A DNA stretch of 57,017 nucleotides from positions 1 through 57,017 of the forward strand of contig CAZTBB010000009.1 in NCBI GenBank assembly GCA_964611755.1, read 5' to 3'. Shown in pieces: positions 44,002 to 52,339 of the stretch. The notes beneath the pieces were generated by a model. The model made no database searches. It was not told where the DNA came from and saw nothing but the letters and a program-made list of their open reading frames with translations. How positions within the stretch are numbered: the first letter of the stretch is position 1; every line of letters begins with the position of its first letter. The translations under genes were made by a program, and so were the position numbers. The DNA is from CAZTBB01 sp964611755. GTDB lineage: Bacteria > Pseudomonadota > Alphaproteobacteria > Micavibrionales > Micavibrionaceae.

Positions 44002-44553
44002 ATGAAAAAACCTCTCATGATGACCTTATTTATCTGCCTCTTCTGCCTGAGTGGCTGTATTGGATCAGGTAAGATTTCAGAGGTGCAACGCTCTCAAAAA
44101 GGACATAATATGTTTCCCGAAATGACCGGCATAGATCTTCTGGGGGAGGAGCGTTCCATCCCCGACACCTTTACCGGAAAGTATAATCTTGTAAATCTCG
44201 CTTTTGAACAAGAGCAACAGGAATTGGTCAATGAATGGATAGAGGTTGCCGAGGAGATCATGCAAGAGCACGATGATCTGCGCTACTATGAAATTCCTGT
44301 CATCTACGAAGTCAGTGCCGCTTACCGTATGTTTATCAATAACGGCATGCGCGGCGGAATCCCTAGCCCACAAGCACGGGAGCGAACAATCACAGTCTAT
44401 ACTGACCGAGAAAAATTATTCACGATGATGGATATGAAACAATCCAGCATCTATACGTTCTTGCTCGATGATCAAGGCAAAATCCTCTGGCGCGGTGAGG
44501 GCGTCCCTGATGCCAACCAACTGGCCTCTATCAAACAAATACTGAGTCAATAA
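44002..44553 (+). CDS. Lipoprotein with thioredoxin-like pattern but no CxxC
   Basis: A 183-residue lipoprotein with signal MKKPLMMTLFICLFCLSGC (Cys at 19). The mature part has a thioredoxin-like order of elements: LVNLAFEQEQQELVNEWIEVA, IPVIYEVSAAYRMFINNG, then TITVYTDREKLF and the C-terminal SIYTFLLDDQGKILWRGEG, but no redox-active cysteine pair. The pattern resembles the ATP10-type thioredoxin-fold family, a weak match. It lies upstream of trkH on the same strand, 95 bp away. Function unknown. Confidence 0.6.
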   Translation: MKKPLMMTLFICLFCLSGCIGSGKISEVQRSQKGHNMFPEMTGIDLLGEERSIPDTFTGKYNLVNLAFEQEQQELVNEWIEVAEEIMQEHDDLRYYEIPVIYEVSAAYRMFINNGMRGGIPSPQARERTITVYTDREKLFTMMDMKQSSIYTFLLDDQGKILWRGEGVPDANQLASIKQILSQ

Positions 44554-44648
44554 TACGCATGACCCTTTATTCGGATCTACAAAATTAGGATCGCTAAAAA
44601 GTACATTTCTATTTTCTTATTTGTCCATGACGCTTTAAGATCAAAACC

Positions 44649-46094
44649 ATGAAGATTCAGATGACAGGCTATGTTCTTGGCGCGTTTTTGATTGCGATCG
44701 GTGTGTTGCAAATTATTCCCGCACTGACCGATTACAGCAATGGACACGCCAATGCCCAGGCCTTCTTTATGTCCTTCTTCTTATGCTTGTTTATCGGCGG
44801 AGGGCTCTTGTTTTCCAACAATATGCCCGAGAAGAAATTAAGCCTGCGCGAGGGCTTCCTGATGACATTGGCCTGCTGGACTATTCTGCCATGCTTTATT
44901 GCCATCCCTTATTTTTCATCCGAAATGGGGCTCACATTTATCGATGCCTATTTCGAATCTGTATCCGGCCTTACAACAACGGGCAGCACAGCCATCCCCG
45001 ATATTGAAAGCCAGTCTGATGGCATCAAATTATGGCGATCCATGACCCAATGGGTGGGCGGAATTGGTATTCTTGCCTTTGTTATTATTTTGCTTCCGAC
45101 ATTGCAAATTGGCGGTTTAGGGACGATCAGCCTTCAGGGCTCCGATAAAAACTTTAAAGAAATGCCCAAAACAGAAGACGTCATCAAAGCCATTTTATCG
45201 ATTTATCTGTTGATCGGCTTTATCTGCGCAATCTTGTACAAAGTTCTTGGAATGCACTGGTTCGATGCCATTAATCATGCCATGACAACTGTCTCCACCG
45301 GCGGCTTCTCGACATATAACGACTCCTTTAGCGGCATTGATAGTACCCCCCTTAAACTCACGGCAATTATCTTCATGATTTTAGCAGCCCTACCATTTAC
45401 ACAATTTTTGCGCATGGTCTATCAGGGCAAGTTCGGATTTTTTAAAGACTCTCAGGTGCAAATCTTTCTGGCTCTTATAGGCGCAAGCACGATCATCATC
45501 TTCATGGCGAATATGGATGGATCATCACATATTCTAAGCGATAGCTTTATTGAAACTCTCTTTACAACAACCTCTATCCTTACAACCACCGGGTATTACG
45601 TATCCGATTATTCTATGTGGGGTACATTTTCTGTTATGGCCTTTATGCTGATGCTCTATATAGGCGGGTGTGCCGGGTCTACGGCTGGGGGGCTGAAAAT
45701 GATTCGAATTATTATTGTTGCAAAATCACTGAAAAGACAATTGCGCAGCCTGCTTTACCCGCATGGTGTTTTTCAAGTCCACTATCAGGGAAACAGGATC
45801 AAAATGGATATCATCATTGCCGCCCTCACATTTCTGAGCCTGTATGTCGTATCCAATGTCTTTTTGACGATGGCCCTTGCACTGACAGGCCTTGATTTTA
45901 TCTCTGCTCTCAGCGCTGCGGCAGCCAGTATCGGAAATGTTGGCCCGGGCGTAGGCCCCATCATAGGACCAGACAGTCACTATGGATCACTAAATGATGT
46001 TTCAAAATTACTCCTATCGGCCGGCATGATTCTCGGCCGGCTTGAAATTATGAGCGTTGTTGTCCTGTTCTCTTCGCGCTATTGGCAGAAATAG
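44649..46094 (+). CDS. trkH: Trk-type potassium uptake membrane subunit TrkH
   Basis: A 481-residue potassium channel-like subunit. The four pore loops that line the selectivity filter are visible: GLTTTGST, VSTGGFST, TTTGYY and NVGPGVG. MTQWVGGIGILAFVIILLP and GGCAGSTAGGLKMIRIIIV are TrkH signatures. The regulatory NAD/ATP-binding partner TrkA is not in the window. It starts with ATG at 44649 and is of normal length. Confidence 0.94.
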   Translation: MKIQMTGYVLGAFLIAIGVLQIIPALTDYSNGHANAQAFFMSFFLCLFIGGGLLFSNNMPEKKLSLREGFLMTLACWTILPCFIAIPYFSSEMGLTFIDAYFESVSGLTTTGSTAIPDIESQSDGIKLWRSMTQWVGGIGILAFVIILLPTLQIGGLGTISLQGSDKNFKEMPKTEDVIKAILSIYLLIGFICAILYKVLGMHWFDAINHAMTTVSTGGFSTYNDSFSGIDSTPLKLTAIIFMILAALPFTQFLRMVYQGKFGFFKDSQVQIFLALIGASTIIIFMANMDGSSHILSDSFIETLFTTTSILTTTGYYVSDYSMWGTFSVMAFMLMLYIGGCAGSTAGGLKMIRIIIVAKSLKRQLRSLLYPHGVFQVHYQGNRIKMDIIIAALTFLSLYVVSNVFLTMALALTGLDFISALSAAAASIGNVGPGVGPIIGPDSHYGSLNDVSKLLLSAGMILGRLEIMSVVVLFSSRYWQK

Positions 46095-46149
46095 GACCAT
46101 TTTTATACACATTACAGCCGATTTATGTCGAAAAATGTGACACACCCCC

Positions 46150-46176
46150 TTCACAAAACACAATATGTGGTATAAT
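46150..46176 (+). promoter_or_regulatory. Promoter of nrdB
   Basis: TTCACA at 46150-46155 and a perfect TATAAT at 46171-46176 with a 15-base spacer. NrdR-like boxes overlap and follow it, and the leader to the ATG at 46354 is about 170 bases. Confidence 0.5.
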
Positions 46177-46205
46177 TTACTAATTATTGGCACAATATAT
46201 GCCAA
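46158..46205 (+). promoter_or_regulatory. Tandem NrdR boxes upstream of nrdB
   Basis: ACACAATATGTGGTAT at 46158-46173 and GCACAATATATGCCAA at 46190-46205 share the ACACWATAT core of the NrdR consensus (about 13 and 10 of 16 positions). They are exactly 32 bp apart, three helical turns, the usual spacing. The first overlaps the -10, so NrdR bound to (d)ATP should repress nrdB. The nrdR gene is not in the window. Confidence 0.65.
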
Positions 46206-46353
46206 AAACATCTTCTTTGTGATTCCATCTTGTTATCCCCGCTATTCACACGAGCAGGACAAGAAATGACTCGGAAAAGCAAGGGAGTGCTCTAAACTGT
46301 CACACATGACAACATTGCTATTTTTGAGAAAAAGAACCTAAAGGAGAAAAACC

Positions 46354-47454
46354 ATGGGCGCGAAAGCCAAATCTGCCGATATTGCGAATGCAAATTCACC
46401 CCTTCTTGTTGAAAGACATGTATACAAGCCATTTTTATATCCATGGTGTTACGAGGCATGGCTGACACAACAACGCATCCACTGGCTACCTGAAGAAGTG
46501 CCTTTAGCCGAAGATGTGCGCGATTGGAAAAAAAGCCTGACACCGGCTGAAAAGAATCTGGNNNNNNNNNNTTTCCGCTTCTTCACCCAATCCGATGTAG
46601 AAGTAAATAACTGTTACATGAAGCACTACTCCCAGGTCTTCGGCCCTGTAGAAGTACAAATGATGCTCTCTGCCTTCTCCAACATTGAGACCGTTCACAT
46701 TGCAGCGTATTCTCACTTGCTGGATACTATTGGTATGCCTGAAATCGAATATGAAGCCTTCTTGAAGTATCAAGAGATGAAGGACAAATTCGATTACATG
46801 CAAGACGTATCCATGGAAAACCGCCGTGACATTGCCAAAACTATGGCCATGTTTGGTGCCTTTACCGAGGGATTACAACTTTTCGCCTCTTTCGCGATTT
46901 TGATGAACTTCCCACGCTTCAATAAAATGAAGGGTATGGGGCAAATCGTGACATGGTCTGTACGTGATGAGACCTTGCACTGCCTCTCCATGATCAAACT
47001 GTTCAATGCCTTTATCGCCGAGAACCAAGACATTTGGGATGATGAACTGAAACAGGAAATTACAGATTGCTGTGAGACGATTATCGGATTTGAAGATGCC
47101 TTTATCGATCTTTGTTTTGAAATGGGCCCTATTGAAGGCCTTACAGCACAAGAAGTTAAAGATTATATCCGCTACATTGGTGACCGTCGTCTGCAACAGC
47201 TTAACCTTAAAGCTGTTTACGGCATCGAGAAAAATCCATTGCCATGGATGGATGAAATGCTTAACGGTGCCGAGCACACAAACTTCTTTGAAAACCGCGC
47301 AACGGAATACTCAAAAGCCTCAACAGGTGGAACATGGGAAGAAGTCTTCTCAGCAGATATTTTTGCCGGTAATTACGGACGCAAAATTGGTGGAATTGAT
47401 ATGTCGCAACAAGGCAAATCAGACGATGACGACACCGTCGCCGCCGCCGAATAG
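46354..47454 (+). CDS. nrdB: Class Ia ribonucleotide reductase beta subunit, with a 10-N gap
   Basis: A 366-residue NrdB that houses the tyrosyl radical. The gap of ten Ns at 46562-46571 falls within NL-x4-FRFFTQSDVEVNN and keeps the frame, so four residues are unread. The di-iron ligands and radical site are intact: E112 and H115 in NIETVHIAAY with Y119 as radical tyrosine, and WSVRDETLHCLSM supplies the second Glu/His. The C-terminal GGTWEEVFSADIFAGNYGRKIGGI is typical of class Ia. AAGGAG lies a dozen bases before the ATG. nrdA is not adjacent. NrdR boxes precede it. Confidence 0.93.
   Translation: MGAKAKSADIANANSPLLVERHVYKPFLYPWCYEAWLTQQRIHWLPEEVPLAEDVRDWKKSLTPAEKNLXXXXFRFFTQSDVEVNNCYMKHYSQVFGPVEVQMMLSAFSNIETVHIAAYSHLLDTIGMPEIEYEAFLKYQEMKDKFDYMQDVSMENRRDIAKTMAMFGAFTEGLQLFASFAILMNFPRFNKMKGMGQIVTWSVRDETLHCLSMIKLFNAFIAENQDIWDDELKQEITDCCETIIGFEDAFIDLCFEMGPIEGLTAQEVKDYIRYIGDRRLQQLNLKAVYGIEKNPLPWMDEMLNGAEHTNFFENRATEYSKASTGGTWEEVFSADIFAGNYGRKIGGIDMSQQGKSDDDDTVAAAE
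46562..46571. other. Run of ten Ns (assembly gap) inside nrdB
   Basis: The ambiguous bases leave the reading frame of nrdB unbroken on both sides. The gap length of exactly ten may be a scaffolding convention and not a measured size. Confidence 0.95.
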
Positions 47455-47477
47455 CACGTCGTTTTCTTTAAGACAAA

Positions 47478-47513
47478 AAGTCGCCCAACGGTTCTGCTTT
47501 GGGCGGCTTTTTT
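47478..47513 (+). terminator. Terminator of nrdB
   Basis: An 11-base stem (47478-47488 with 47499-47509, one G-U pair) is followed by T residues. It starts 24 bases after the nrdB stop. A classic intrinsic terminator. Confidence 0.85.
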
Positions 47514-47589
47514 GTAACCAACCACAAAGCACCTTCGAATTCATTTATATAAAGTAACACCCGGCTTATATATAAAGAGAGAGGATCCG

Positions 47590-47997
47590 ATGAAATTATT
47601 AACCGTACTGAGCGCATTCTTGTTCCTGGCTGTCTTACCATTTTCTGCGCAGGCCGAAGACACACATCACCCGGCCCCCAAATATTATGCACTGACATTT
47701 TATGCCGATTGGTGCGGCAGTTGTAAAATTCTGGATCCGGCCATCACAGAGGCGCGCGAAAATGCCGCGCTCGATAAATCTGAGATCTTGTTCATAACAA
47801 TGGATTTCACAGATAAAGAAACCATTCACCAATCTCTGATGCTATCCAACGCCTTGGGGCTATCGCCATTCGTGAAGAAGGCAGGCTCGAAAACGGGGTA
47901 TATGGTTGTTCTGGATGCGAACTCCATGGAAGAGATAGAACGTTTTGATAAAACAGATGATGCGGATGCCATTCAATCGGCGCTAAAGCAGCTTTAA
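47590..47997 (+). CDS. Exported thioredoxin-fold protein with CGSC
   Basis: A 135-residue protein with a Sec signal peptide (MKLLTVLSAFLFLAVLPFSAQA, cleavage before EDTHH) and a thioredoxin domain. The redox motif is WCGSC in FYADWCGSCKILDP. GYMVVLDANSMEEIERFDKTDD matches the C-terminal strands, but the usual cis-Pro is replaced by the TGYMV turn, so it is an atypical member. A periplasmic thiol-disulfide or reductase role is inferred. The gene follows the nrdB terminator, so it is not cotranscribed. It converges on the next gene with a four-base overlap. Confidence 0.75.
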   Translation: MKLLTVLSAFLFLAVLPFSAQAEDTHHPAPKYYALTFYADWCGSCKILDPAITEARENAALDKSEILFITMDFTDKETIHQSLMLSNALGLSPFVKKAGSKTGYMVVLDANSMEEIERFDKTDDADAIQSALKQL

Positions 47998-49079
47998 GCT
48001 TCTGGAACAGGCGTGACTTCGGGGCGAATATAATCTTCCCTGAAGTCATGATAGCCATTTAAAAATCTTGATTTGAAATCTTCAAAATACCAGCCATCAA
48101 TCCGCTCTGAGCGCAAATGATCAAAGGCTTCATGCAGGAATAGAGCACGTCCATTCACATCACCATTTTCATAGGCAATACCGCGATTATCTCGGGCCGT
48201 TGAACGCCCAACGGCCTCTTCCAATGTTCTTTGGCGGTAGCGCTCTACGCCTATCGCTGCTGAAATCATATCGGCCGCAACCGTCCGGCCGAAGACATGC
48301 TCCGCATAAATGGAATCAATGCCGATAGCGATGTTGCCAATGGCCGAGGCCTGAGGCGTTCCCTCTAGCTGTCTTTCGATAGATGAGGTCAGGCGCGGGA
48401 TAACTTCTTCATTGATATAGCCAATTTGAACCCGTGATGCCATATAGGCATCACCGCGCATATTCAAAATCTGGTCCCGCAATTCATTGCGATTTTCTCG
48501 TCCACGAGCAATATAGGCATTATAGCCAAGCCCATCGGGTTCAAGCTCGATAATATCGGTATTGCGCCATTCATCCGGTCCATATTTTTTCAAACGGATT
48601 GCCCATTGATGTCTTTCATGGTGAAAAACACCCCAAATGCCCCAATGGCCATTATATTCCGATGTTCCACCGCCACGAGGCAAGCGCATAAAGTCGCTCT
48701 CAATGCGCGCCTTCATCATTAAAATATCAAACATTTGCATCGGCTGGAGAAGAATACGATCACCATCGCCATGGTGATAATTATCAAAGGCCTCTGAATA
48801 ATAATCTTCAACGGCCTGAGCGATGTCGAGAACAATTTGCGCGCCTGTGTTCCCATATTGGCTGTTGATCATTGCTCTGGAGATTGTGCGCGCTTGATCC
48901 CACATGCGCGGCATTTGAATGCGTTCTAAATAGGTATATTTATTCCAACGCCTGAAATCCTTGTTAAAAACAAATGTTCCGCCATAGGCTCCAACCGCCG
49001 TAGCAACGGCAGCGGCCGCACCACCAAAAATAAACTGGCGACGCGTTGGCATCGTTATCTCTTTATTTCCAAGCTTCAT
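47994..49079 (-). CDS. Uncharacterised Tat-signal protein
   Basis: Not recognised. 361 residues; ATG at 49079 with AGGG nine bases before, or ATG at 49052. The N-terminus has a twin-arginine pattern, PTRRQFIFGGAAAAVATAVGA, so export through Tat is likely. The mature part is hydrophilic and Arg-rich. ARIESDFMRLPRGGGTSEYNGHWGIWG faintly resembles the lysozyme-like SLT catalytic Glu region, but the rest does not match and this is only a hint. GNIAIGIDSIYAEHVFGRTVAADMISAAIG and DARDNRG-like turns follow. No partner gene is coupled; the upstream threonine ammonia-lyase is on the same strand 81 bp away. Confidence 0.6.
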   Translation of the reverse strand: MKLGNKEITMPTRRQFIFGGAAAAVATAVGAYGGTFVFNKDFRRWNKYTYLERIQMPRMWDQARTISRAMINSQYGNTGAQIVLDIAQAVEDYYSEAFDNYHHGDGDRILLQPMQMFDILMMKARIESDFMRLPRGGGTSEYNGHWGIWGVFHHERHQWAIRLKKYGPDEWRNTDIIELEPDGLGYNAYIARGRENRNELRDQILNMRGDAYMASRVQIGYINEEVIPRLTSSIERQLEGTPQASAIGNIAIGIDSIYAEHVFGRTVAADMISAAIGVERYRQRTLEEAVGRSTARDNRGIAYENGDVNGRALFLHEAFDHLRSERIDGWYFEDFKSRFLNGYHDFREDYIRPEVTPVPEA

Positions 49080-49159
49080 GAGAACCCTCTACGGCATACC
49101 ATTATTATTATGAGGGTGATTTATATGAAAAAAATACAATTATGTCAAATAAAAAAGGG

Positions 49160-50401
49160 TTAAACCTCATTCATCGCTTCGACGACAAATCCTGAGTCTC
49201 TGAGGGTTTTGACAATATCATCAACATGCTGCGCATCGCGCGCCTCGATTACAACGTCTAACTCGGCACGCTTGAGCGAAACGCTTTGCATCAAACGTTG
49301 GTGAATAACCTCAACTACATTGGCTCTGGATTCACCGATAATACGAGAAATATCCGAGAGTTGGCCCGGCGTATCATCAATTTTAAAGCGCAGGCGCGTG
49401 ATACGGCCATCTCTGACCAGGCCGCGCATAATAAGTGTCGACAGAAGGCGTGAGTCAATATTCCCACCACATAAAATCAACCCTACTTTTTTGCCTTTAA
49501 AATAATCCAGGTTCTTTTCAATAACGGCCAAGCCTGTGCCTGCTGCGCCTTCTGCAACCAGTTTTTCATGCGAGAGGAAATCAAAGACGGCCTCTTCCAC
49601 TTCACGCTCAGTGGCGACATCAATGCGGTCAACATAGTGTTCGATAATATCCAGATTACGCGGTGCAGGTGCTTTCACGGCAATACCCTCGGCCAATGTC
49701 GAGCCACCTTCGGGAGATCCCAATCCTTCACGATTACGGTTTGCGGCATCATAACTCTCAACCTGCGCACCAATAACCGTGATCTCGGGCTTGATTGATT
49801 TAAGCGCCATAGCAACACCGGAAATCAAACCGCCACCGCCAATCGGAACAACAACCACATCAAGATCAGGTTGTTGCTCTAACATCTCAATCCCGATTGT
49901 TCCTTGCCCGGCCACAATCTGCGGATCATCAAATGGGTGAACAAACACATAGCCTTCCTCTTGAGCAAGACGATTGGTCTCTTCAACCGACTCATCAAAA
50001 TTTTGCCCATATAAAACAACCTTAGCGCCAAAATCCTCTGTTTTCTGGATTTTATTAAACGGCGTATTCTCCGGCATGACAATCACTGCCGGAATACCCA
50101 AATTATTGGCATGATAGGCAACACCCTGAGCATGATTGCCCGCGCTACAGGCAATCACGCCTCTTTTGCGCTCTTCTTCATTCAAGGTCAGCAACTTATT
50201 CAAAGCTCCACGTGCTTTGAAAGCGCTGGTATGCTGCAAATTCTCGAGCTTGAGATATAAATCAAGACCAAAATGCAGAGATAAACGCGCCGCATGGATT
50301 GTCGGCGTCAAAATTGTTTGATTTTGAATAGCCGCGCGTGCCGCCTTGATATCATCAAATGAAATATAAAAATCTTTGTTCTGTTTTTCAGCGCTCATCA
50401 T
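49160..50401 (-). CDS. Threonine ammonia-lyase with C-terminal ACT domain
   Basis: A 413-residue PLP enzyme that deaminates threonine to 2-oxobutyrate for isoleucine synthesis or catabolism. ENLQHTSAFKARGALNKL holds the PLP lysine, SAGNHAQGVA the phosphate site, GGGGLISGVA the glycine loop. The ACT-like part (about 330-410, RLRFKIDDTPGQLSDISRIIG) is for allosteric control. I use the ATG at 50401, eight bases after AGGG; a start at 50437 would add 12 residues. The single-ACT layout is the shorter IlvA/TdcB-like form. Confidence 0.88.
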   Translation of the reverse strand: MMSAEKQNKDFYISFDDIKAARAAIQNQTILTPTIHAARLSLHFGLDLYLKLENLQHTSAFKARGALNKLLTLNEEERKRGVIACSAGNHAQGVAYHANNLGIPAVIVMPENTPFNKIQKTEDFGAKVVLYGQNFDESVEETNRLAQEEGYVFVHPFDDPQIVAGQGTIGIEMLEQQPDLDVVVVPIGGGGLISGVAMALKSIKPEITVIGAQVESYDAANRNREGLGSPEGGSTLAEGIAVKAPAPRNLDIIEHYVDRIDVATEREVEEAVFDFLSHEKLVAEGAAGTGLAVIEKNLDYFKGKKVGLILCGGNIDSRLLSTLIMRGLVRDGRITRLRFKIDDTPGQLSDISRIIGESRANVVEVIHQRLMQSVSLKRAELDVVIEARDAQHVDDIVKTLRDSGFVVEAMNEV

Positions 50402-50707
50402 GGCCGATACCCTAGTTTGCTTTGATAATAAATGCAATCAAGGATTTTGCCCGGATGATCTACCCACAGGCAAAATAATGAAACAATCGTTTTTAGACGC
50501 ACTTTCTGGTATGATGGTTTTACCAGTTAGTGATAAGGATTCTCTTGATCATCTATTCTATAAACACTCTTTACACTTGCAATAAGCGCCCTAGCGCTAA
50601 GCTGATAGCTTTACCTCAAATTCCAGCACATATCGTTTCTTTTTTAACTTCGGGTACCCACTCGAGTAAACCCATTGCCACGACCGAACTATAAGGAGAC
50701 CACCACC
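50402..50707. other. 306-bp gap between threonine ammonia-lyase and phoH-like gene
   Basis: It must hold the divergent promoters. A small palindrome at about 50584-50597 (AGCGC-N4-GCGCT) is visible, and a weak TTGATC-TATAAA-like pair is nearby. An open frame from 50400 is probably not a gene because no ribosome binding site precedes it. No other feature is seen. Confidence 0.4.
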
Positions 50708-51457
50708 ATGTCTAAAAACAAAAAAACACGTAAAACAAAAGATAACAAAATTCACAATATGGCCGATGACCCCCGCTTCAGCGCAACAAGCTGGCATCCG
50801 CTGGATGATGAAATTGATGGTCGCCGTGATCAAAAATACGTTAAAAATATCAAGCCCCGCTCGGAAGGTCAGGCAAGGCTTTATCAAGCCATAAAGGATT
50901 ATTCTCTGACTATGGCGATGGGACCGGCCGGAACGGGTAAAACCTATTTGGCCATTGCCTCTGCCGTCGAATCACTGGAAAGAGGTGATATCGAACGCAT
51001 TATTCTATCAAGGCCCGCAATGGAGGCTGGGGAATCACTCGGATACCTTCCAGGGGACATGCATGAGAAAATGGCACCCTACCTCAGACCGCTTTACGAT
51101 TCCCTTGGTGACCGATTGGGTGGAAAGAAGGTGCGTCAATATATCGATGATGGAACAATCGAGATCGCACCCGTTGGTTTTATGCGTGGGCGAACGCTCA
51201 ATAACTCCTTTGTTGTGATTGACGAAGCTCAGAATTGTACGTATAGCCAGCTGAAAATGTTGCTATCACGTCTTGGCTGGCATTCCACAATGGTGGTTAC
51301 AGGTGATCCGGAACAATCAGATTTGCTTGATGGAATGTCAGGACTCGCTGATATATCACGCAGATTACAGGCACTCAAGAATGTTTCTGTGGTTCAGCTC
51401 GATCAAACTGACATCGTCCGCCATCCATTGGTGGCCGAGATGCTCGACGTGTTATAA
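50708..51457 (+). CDS. PhoH-like ATPase
   Basis: With the ATG at 50708 (GGAG about 10 bases upstream) it has 249 residues. A basic, disordered N-terminus of about 40 residues precedes the PhoH domain: Walker A GPAGTGKT (72-79), SRPAMEAGESLGYLPGD, KMAPYLRPLYDSL, Walker B VVIDEAQN (169-176), TYSQLKMLLSRLG and VTGDPEQSD. PhoH proteins are ATPases implicated in RNA metabolism, some as helicases. It is smaller than the YbeZ/PhoH1 that sits with ybeY. The function is not fixed; RNA-related is likely. Confidence 0.82.
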   Translation: MSKNKKTRKTKDNKIHNMADDPRFSATSWHPLDDEIDGRRDQKYVKNIKPRSEGQARLYQAIKDYSLTMAMGPAGTGKTYLAIASAVESLERGDIERIILSRPAMEAGESLGYLPGDMHEKMAPYLRPLYDSLGDRLGGKKVRQYIDDGTIEIAPVGFMRGRTLNNSFVVIDEAQNCTYSQLKMLLSRLGWHSTMVVTGDPEQSDLLDGMSGLADISRRLQALKNVSVVQLDQTDIVRHPLVAEMLDVL

Positions 51458-51523
51458 ACAGATCTATCCACGATTTAACCCCCAAGAAAATGCAAAAAAA
51501 AGCGTTTTTTATGTTGGTAGTGT

Positions 51524-51550
51524 TTGACTCAAACCCCCGAATCGTAGAAT
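51524..51550 (+). promoter_or_regulatory. Promoter candidate of the first intergenic RNA
   Basis: TTGACT at 51524-51529 and TAGAAT at 51545-51550 with a 15-base spacer, shorter than usual. The start site is predicted near 51557, just before the structured RNA candidate. Confidence 0.4.
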
Positions 51551-51556
51551 CATAAA

Positions 51557-51655
51557 ATTACAGCAAGACAGAGCCCGTTAGTTCGGAAATTTCGCCAAAG
51601 CATGGAGTTGCGAACCAAAGTTGTCTTCGCTGGAATGATAGAGATATCATTTTTT
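51557..51655 (+). ncRNA. Candidate structured RNA with GNRA-capped terminator
   Basis: Downstream of a promoter-like pair, CAGCAAGACA (51561-51570) pairs with TGTCTTCGCTG (51622-51632, one bulge), enclosing an inner GTTCG/CGAAC stem (51581-51585 with 51611-51615). A perfect terminator follows: AATGATA, GAGA tetraloop, TATCATT, then Ts (51634-51655). About 100 bases. I could not match it to a known RNA family. Confidence 0.4.
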
Positions 51656-52095
51656 AAATGGCCTCAAACGCCGCTTTTGATGTAAAGCTTGCTTTGTTTC
51701 ATTGGTGTTTGATGCGAAGGAAGCTGGATTGGTTTTCGAGACTTGTCAGTTTCTCTTCGACTAGAACTTAGTAATTTTATTATTTTTGTTTTACTTGCCA
51801 TTTAAAGTCCGAAGTCCGTCTTTGATTTATTTTGAAGACTTTACGGTTCGGGAGCTTTTGAAAAACAGATCTGCCTCTTTTATGTTTCGCATGGAATTGG
51901 CGTTCACATTTTTAAAAGTGTTGATCGTATCGGACATGACTTCAACAGGCCTTATTTGGCTTTTGCTTCATGTCGTGTGTTGTAAAAACAGATTTGGCCG
52001 GCGCGTGTTCCCCGCGCTAAATAAGTCGGGGCCAAGATTGGGAGTTTTTTGATTTTCAAATCTTGCAATGCAAAGGGGCTGTCAAAGGCTTTTTT

Positions 52096-52208
52096 GCAAA
52101 CCCTAGAAAGTGTGTGCATTTATTTCTTTCGCGAGAGTAATGTTAATGCACTTTACTAAGGATAGCAAGGGAGGTTTGCATGTATATGCAGCCTCCCTTC
52201 GCATTTTT
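52096..52208 (+). ncRNA. Structured leader or RNA with mutually exclusive hairpins upstream of the EamA gene
   Basis: A perfect terminator stem, AAGGGAGG (52167-52174) with CCTCCCTT (52192-52199), is followed by TTTTT (52204-52208). Upstream, GCAAACC (52096-52102) is complementary to GGTTTGC (52173-52179), which overlaps the terminator's left arm, so the two folds exclude each other. An inner stem (52107-52120 with 52145-52154) strengthens the alternative. That is the design of an attenuator or riboswitch 130 bases before the exporter gene; a free-standing RNA is the other reading. Confidence 0.4.
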
Positions 52209-52339
52209 GGGGATAAAACACAGCGAAATCGCCCTATTGATTGTGAGTAACCCCGATATTGCCCCTCAGCCCCCATAAAGTCTTCGCCCATCACAAAAAA
52301 CGGATTTCTTTTACGCCGCTTTTCAGGCAAAGATAGGGG

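Larger units (their letters stand above)
51458..52339. other. 882-bp gap without a convincing gene
   Basis: Open frames are short and lack ribosome binding sites. The gap is A+T-rich and contains, besides the two RNA candidates, a short repeat of AAAACAGAT at about 51863 and 51986, a GC-rich stem at about 51994-52036 (TTGGCC with GGCCAA, inner GCGCG/CGCGC) and a CAAGATT/AATCTTG stem at 52033-52064. Composition changes at its right end. Confidence 0.6.

Noticed and set aside
46562..46571. nrdB as a broken gene
   Set aside because: The interruption is ambiguous bases with frame kept and all catalytic residues present.
50376..50585. Frame of about 60-69 codons in the gap before phoH
   Set aside because: No ribosome binding site, overlaps the start of the threonine ammonia-lyase gene and matches no family that I know. 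A small gene cannot be fully excluded.
51786..52052. 88-codon frame within the 882-bp gap
   Set aside because: No ribosome binding site, atypical composition of residues, and overlaps stem-loops.
51458..52339. tmRNA, 6S RNA, RNase P or rRNA leader as explanation for the gap
   Set aside because: No tag frame of the ANDN type, no GAGGAAAGTCC core and no 16S start. The 6S idea could not be supported by an intact central bubble.
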